Assembly: GCA_025060695.1 (NCBI GenBank)
Contig: JANXBH010000001.1
Location: forward strand, 120,565 to 184,564
Origin: Caldifarciminota bacterium
Lineage (GTDB): Bacteria; Hydrothermota; Hydrothermia; LBFQ01; DSFT01
Reading direction: 5' to 3'
DNA: 64,000 bases
This document shows, in pieces, positions 60,785-64,000 of the stretch. The position numbers and the translations under genes are program-made. The notes under the pieces are model-generated. The model was given only the letters and a program-made list of their open reading frames with translations. It was not told the DNA's origin and did not search any database. Position 1 is the stretch's first letter. Every line of letters begins with the position of its first letter.

Positions 60785-63496
60785 ATGCTTGAATTAATAA
60801 TAATTTCGTATTTTGGAAAAAACAAGATACAATATAAGAGTTTTGATTGGAAAGTTGCACAAAGTGAACATTTCAAGGTTTTTTACTATGATGGAGGGGA
60901 GCATTTAAAGGACTTTGCAATATCTGTTCTGGAAAAAGCTTTTGATGAATTTAAAACTATAATGCCAAGAATACCAAAAAACAAAATACCTGTTATTATA
61001 TATAATTGTCCTGAGGACTTTAGACAAACTAATGTAATATTTGATTTAATTGATGAAGGTGTGGGGGGTTTTACTGAAGTATTTAAAAATAGAATTGTTG
61101 TACCATTTTCTAACTCTTATGAGGATTTTGAGCATGTTTTAAGACATGAGCTTGTTCATGCTTTTCAATATGAAGCACTTTCTACAACAGGAGCGCTACT
61201 TTCTAATATAACAAGGGTTCCGCTGTGGGTAATGGAAGGTATGGCGGAATATCTTTCAATCGGTTGGGATATTACGGGTGAAACTTATATGAGGGATTTA
61301 GTGCTAAACGACTTAGTTGTCCCACTTGAGCAACTATCGTTTTATGGTGGTTATTTAATATACAAGCAAGGTCAGGCGGTATTTTACTTTATTGAAAGAG
61401 AATATTCTAAAAATAAATTAAAGGAGTTTATTTCCAATGTTTTGACAATATATGATATAAATTCTGCAATAAGAAGGGCTTTTGGTATGAGTTTTGAGGA
61501 GTTTTCAAGGAAGTTTAATATATTCTTAAAGGAGAGATACTATCCTGATGTAAAAGAATTTAAATTTCCTTCTAATGTAGTTAGAATTACTAATAGAAAA
61601 AAGGGTCAAGGATATTTTAATATTGCACCTGCGATAGATCCAAATGCAAACAAAGTTGTATTTATATCAGATAGAACTGACTATACTGATATATTCGTAT
61701 CAACTATTACAGGTTATTCTCAAAGGAAAATTATATCAGGTCAAACCAAACCTGATTTAGAAAACCTTCATCTTCTTTCTGCAAAAATAGCATTTTCAAA
61801 CGATGGAGAAAGTTTTGCATTTTCTGCAAGGGGAAGAGGACGTGATATTATATATATTTCAAACCTAAATGGAAAAATCATAAAGAAAATTGATTTTAAG
61901 GAACTTGATGGAGTAAACTATCCAAGCTTTTCAAAGAATAACAATTTAATAGCATTCGTAGGTTTAAAAGACGGAAAACAGGATATTTATGTATATAACT
62001 TAAGAACAAAGGTTCTAAGGAGGCTAACTAACGACTATTTTAATGATTTATTTCCTGTTTTCTTGGATAACCAAAATATATACTTTATAAGCGATAGAAA
62101 TGAGAATATCTATAACTTCGGTAATTATGCGGTTTTCAGGTATGATTTAAATAATGATAGTATATACCAAGTAAGCCCATATTTTGGTAAGGTACACTAT
62201 TTTGAACTTAGAAATGGAAATCCAGTTTTAGCATTAGAATATAGAGGGACAATAAATGTTTTTGAATATAATAATAATAGGCTTTATAAACTCACCAACT
62301 TTATTAGTGCAGTATATAGCTTTTCTTTTGATAAATCAGGTAGTAAAATGGTAATAAATTTACAGCATGAAGGAGCAAGGGAGATTTTCTATTTGCCAGA
62401 AGTAAGAATTATTGATAGTGTTGAAATTCCAAGTAGTAATTTTTCTAACTTTCAGTTAATGGACTATAAAAATTATAAATATAGAACTGAACTTTCACTA
62501 AGTTGGCTTTCAGGATTTGCAACAGGTGATGCATTTGGAATTGGTGGATATATTACTTTTGGTTTTAGCGACTGGACTGGAGATAACTGGATAATATTTC
62601 AAACTCAATCATATGTTCAAGATATTACTAATGCTACATTTTTCTTGGACTATCTTTATTTAAAACGAAGATGGGATTTAAATGCTTCAACCTATCAATA
62701 TTGGACAATTAACTATATTGATGCTTTTAATAAGTATAGCTACGATAAAATACTTGGAAGTGGTATAAAACTATACTATCCGTTTAGTAGATTTGATAGG
62801 TTAGAGTTTGGAGTTTCTTATAACTACTATACAAGGTTTTTGGGTGATTTTACAATATTCGGCTTTTTCTTAGATACAGTCTTGTATAAAAATAGTTTTA
62901 GTGGTTATTTTGCTTTTTCAAGAGATAAAATTTTGTATTATCCTTGGGGACCTGTAAATGGTCATGGATTTCTTATAGCCTTCCTTCCATCTCTTCCATT
63001 TTCCCAAATTAAGAATAATATAGTTTATGGAGATTTTAGATATTATCTAAGATTTGCAAAAAGATATACTTTAGCATTTAGAACAATTGGATATAAGTCA
63101 TTTGGAGAGGACAATGAGGGCATCATTTTATATGGTCCTGATTTAATTAGAGGCTGGACGCTTGATACTATTCTTTTAGGAAATAATGCATTTATAACTA
63201 ATTTAGAATTTAGGTTTCCATTTATAGACTATCTAAAACTTGGTTTTCCAATCCCTATAACAATATCTTCAATTAGAGGGGCAATATTCTATGATATAGG
63301 TTCTACTTGGTTTGATGAAGAAGTATTTAAATTCTTTGATGGAGATAGTTTGTATACTCCAAAATCTTCTGTTGGATTTAATATATCAATTTTTCTTGGA
63401 TTTGGAAATGTTTATTTTAATTGGGCGTGGAGAACGAATTTAAGGAATATAGAAAACAAAGCAAAATTTAGCTTTTATTTGGGTTTGGATTATTAG
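60785..63496 (+). CDS. Surface protein: gluzincin peptidase, WD40-like propeller and outer-membrane barrel
   Basis: 903 residues. An N-terminal peptidase_MA-like domain with zinc motif HELVH (His121, Glu122, His125) and downstream EGMAEYLS (Glu151); a beta-propeller of PD40/TolB-type repeats (about 280-560; VVFISDRTDYTDIFV, IAFVGLKDGKQDIYVYNL, IYFISDRNENIYNF); and a C-terminal D15/BamA-like barrel (about 580-903) with LYGPDLIRGW and the terminal aromatic residues FYLGLDY. It is probably anchored in the outer membrane by the barrel with propeller and peptidase outside or in the periplasm. N-terminus MLELIIISYF is a minimal uncharged signal. Confidence 0.8.
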   Translation: MLELIIISYFGKNKIQYKSFDWKVAQSEHFKVFYYDGGEHLKDFAISVLEKAFDEFKTIMPRIPKNKIPVIIYNCPEDFRQTNVIFDLIDEGVGGFTEVFKNRIVVPFSNSYEDFEHVLRHELVHAFQYEALSTTGALLSNITRVPLWVMEGMAEYLSIGWDITGETYMRDLVLNDLVVPLEQLSFYGGYLIYKQGQAVFYFIEREYSKNKLKEFISNVLTIYDINSAIRRAFGMSFEEFSRKFNIFLKERYYPDVKEFKFPSNVVRITNRKKGQGYFNIAPAIDPNANKVVFISDRTDYTDIFVSTITGYSQRKIISGQTKPDLENLHLLSAKIAFSNDGESFAFSARGRGRDIIYISNLNGKIIKKIDFKELDGVNYPSFSKNNNLIAFVGLKDGKQDIYVYNLRTKVLRRLTNDYFNDLFPVFLDNQNIYFISDRNENIYNFGNYAVFRYDLNNDSIYQVSPYFGKVHYFELRNGNPVLALEYRGTINVFEYNNNRLYKLTNFISAVYSFSFDKSGSKMVINLQHEGAREIFYLPEVRIIDSVEIPSSNFSNFQLMDYKNYKYRTELSLSWLSGFATGDAFGIGGYITFGFSDWTGDNWIIFQTQSYVQDITNATFFLDYLYLKRRWDLNASTYQYWTINYIDAFNKYSYDKILGSGIKLYYPFSRFDRLEFGVSYNYYTRFLGDFTIFGFFLDTVLYKNSFSGYFAFSRDKILYYPWGPVNGHGFLIAFLPSLPFSQIKNNIVYGDFRYYLRFAKRYTLAFRTIGYKSFGEDNEGIILYGPDLIRGWTLDTILLGNNAFITNLEFRFPFIDYLKLGFPIPITISSIRGAIFYDIGSTWFDEEVFKFFDGDSLYTPKSSVGFNISIFLGFGNVYFNWAWRTNLRNIENKAKFSFYLGLDY

Positions 63497-63509
63497 GATA
63501 CTTTCACTT

Positions 63510-63515
63510 TAAAAT
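63510..63515 (+). promoter_or_regulatory. -10 element of SBBP-type gene
   Basis: CACTTTAAAATTTA; TAAAAT ends 9 nt before the ATG at 63525. Confidence 0.5.
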
Positions 63516-63524
63516 TTAAAAACT

Positions 63525-64000
63525 ATGATAGTTAATCTTTTAATAGCGTTGAGTAGAGTGTTGAATAACTATGAACCAGAAGCTGTAAAAGAATGGATGA
63601 ACTCCTATGTGTACAATCTAAACGGCTTCACACCGAACAAAGGGCAAGTAGCTACGGATGAAGGAAAAGAGGCAAAAGAAGTCATATTCTATACGAGAAA
63701 TGGAAATCTAACTGCATACATAACAGAAAAAGGAATAAGCTATGTAATAAACACAAAAGATAACTTCTCAAGAATAGACTACGAGCTAATAGGCTCAAGA
63801 ATAGACAAGAGCAAAGTAGAATACTACGATGAACTACCGGGCTATGAGAATTACTACTTAGGACATTGTCCTGATGGCATACTATTTGTAAAGAGTTATA
63901 GAAAAGTAGTAATAAATGAAGTATATCCAAATATCAACTGGGTATTTAGATATGACGAATATGGGAGATTGCATCATGAATTTGAGATAAAGAAAGGAGG
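63525..64000 (+). CDS. Secreted SBBP/DUF7948-type protein, N-terminal fragment
   Basis: 158 codons, open to the window end. After a short uncharged hydrophobic start (MIVNLLIALS), the sequence FTPNKGQVATDEG, then VIFYTRNGNLTAYITEKGISYV, LPGYENYYLGHCPDGI and VVINEVYPNINWVFRYD, follows the N-terminal module of large secreted proteins with SBBP beta-propeller repeats, often exported by T9SS in Bacteroidetes-like bacteria. It uses more C-ending codons (TAC, AAC, GGC) than its neighbours. The end and any sorting domain lie outside the window. Confidence 0.7.
   Translation, partial: MIVNLLIALSRVLNNYEPEAVKEWMNSYVYNLNGFTPNKGQVATDEGKEAKEVIFYTRNGNLTAYITEKGISYVINTKDNFSRIDYELIGSRIDKSKVEYYDELPGYENYYLGHCPDGILFVKSYRKVVINEVYPNINWVFRYDEYGRLHHEFEIKKG

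Noticed and set aside
63682-63930. Minus-strand Leu/Ser-rich ORF near the window end
   Set aside because: Shadow of the SBBP-type gene; low-complexity composition typical of antisense frames.
1-64000. CRISPR arrays, insertion sequences, prophage or integrase
   Set aside because: No spaced direct repeats, terminal inverted repeats, transposase or phage motifs were seen; the recurrent TTTAAAATTT strings are promoters next to start codons, not array repeats.

Overview
This is a 64 kb chromosomal stretch from a strongly AT-rich bacterium (roughly 30% G+C by eye). It is packed almost without gaps: about 64 protein genes, six tRNAs and no intergenic space over 150 bp. LpxK, GmhB, an MCE/MlaD protein, TolC/RND efflux, an outer-membrane barrel protein and a type IX secretion (T9SS) sorting domain show a diderm cell. 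The mix of T9SS cargo, MglA/Roadblock signalling, a V/A-type ATPase and NuoG suggests an uncultivated lineage near the FCB group (WOR-3/Hydrothermae-like). That placement is inference. No phage, insertion sequence, CRISPR array or rRNA was seen.

Layout. 1-4.9 kb: CcdA, YfhO, a double-hotdog thioesterase, RdgB, tRNA-Tyr and tRNA-Thr. 4.9-9.6 kb: a secreted gingipain-like protease and a membrane protein. 9.7-17.1 kb: PyrF, two tRNA-Ser, then a minus-strand run (FlaA1-like dehydratase, WecA-like transferase, CBS/CorC, NadA, acyltransferase, MCE protein, thiolase). 17.1-22.3 kb: tRNA-Val with a glycosyltransferase, NrnA, a degenerate NtrC-like ATPase behind tRNA-Gly, LpxK, RibA, LipA. 22.4-33.9 kb: a long plus-strand run with two sensor-like proteins, RecN, an eight-gene signalling module (FIST, Roadblock, MglA GTPase, histidine kinase, REC-PATAN, Roadblock-like, PP2C, Ser/Thr kinase), CcmH, DapF and GmhB. 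33.9-37.3 kb: permease, BtuF-like lipoprotein, lipoprotein, DsbC-like protein. 37.4-43.7 kb: V-ATPase subunits I, K and E only, then two dynamin-like GTPases. 43.7-49.8 kb: a TetR-controlled TolC-MFP-RND efflux operon. 49.8-60.7 kb: MetE-like/MTHFR pair, enoyl-CoA hydratase, GH1, MiaA, OGG1, NuoG, UvrC, PurQ, SufT-like. 60.8-64 kb: a peptidase-propeller-barrel protein and the start of an SBBP-type secreted protein.

Expression signals are unusually uniform. Nearly every transcription unit starts with CTTTA(A/T)A(A/C)TTT, usually 5-11 nt before the start codon, which implies leaderless mRNAs. Shine-Dalgarno sites appear mainly inside operons. Three genes begin 2-3 nt after a tRNA 3' end and use CTG, ATA or TTG as start codon. 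Six exported proteins have very short N-terminal hydrophobic segments with no basic residue. Five of six convergent protein-gene pairs overlap at their 3' ends. The best candidates for undescribed biology are the tRNA-abutting genes, the leaderless architecture with minimal signal peptides, the paired dynamin-like GTPases and the MglA-centred signalling cluster.
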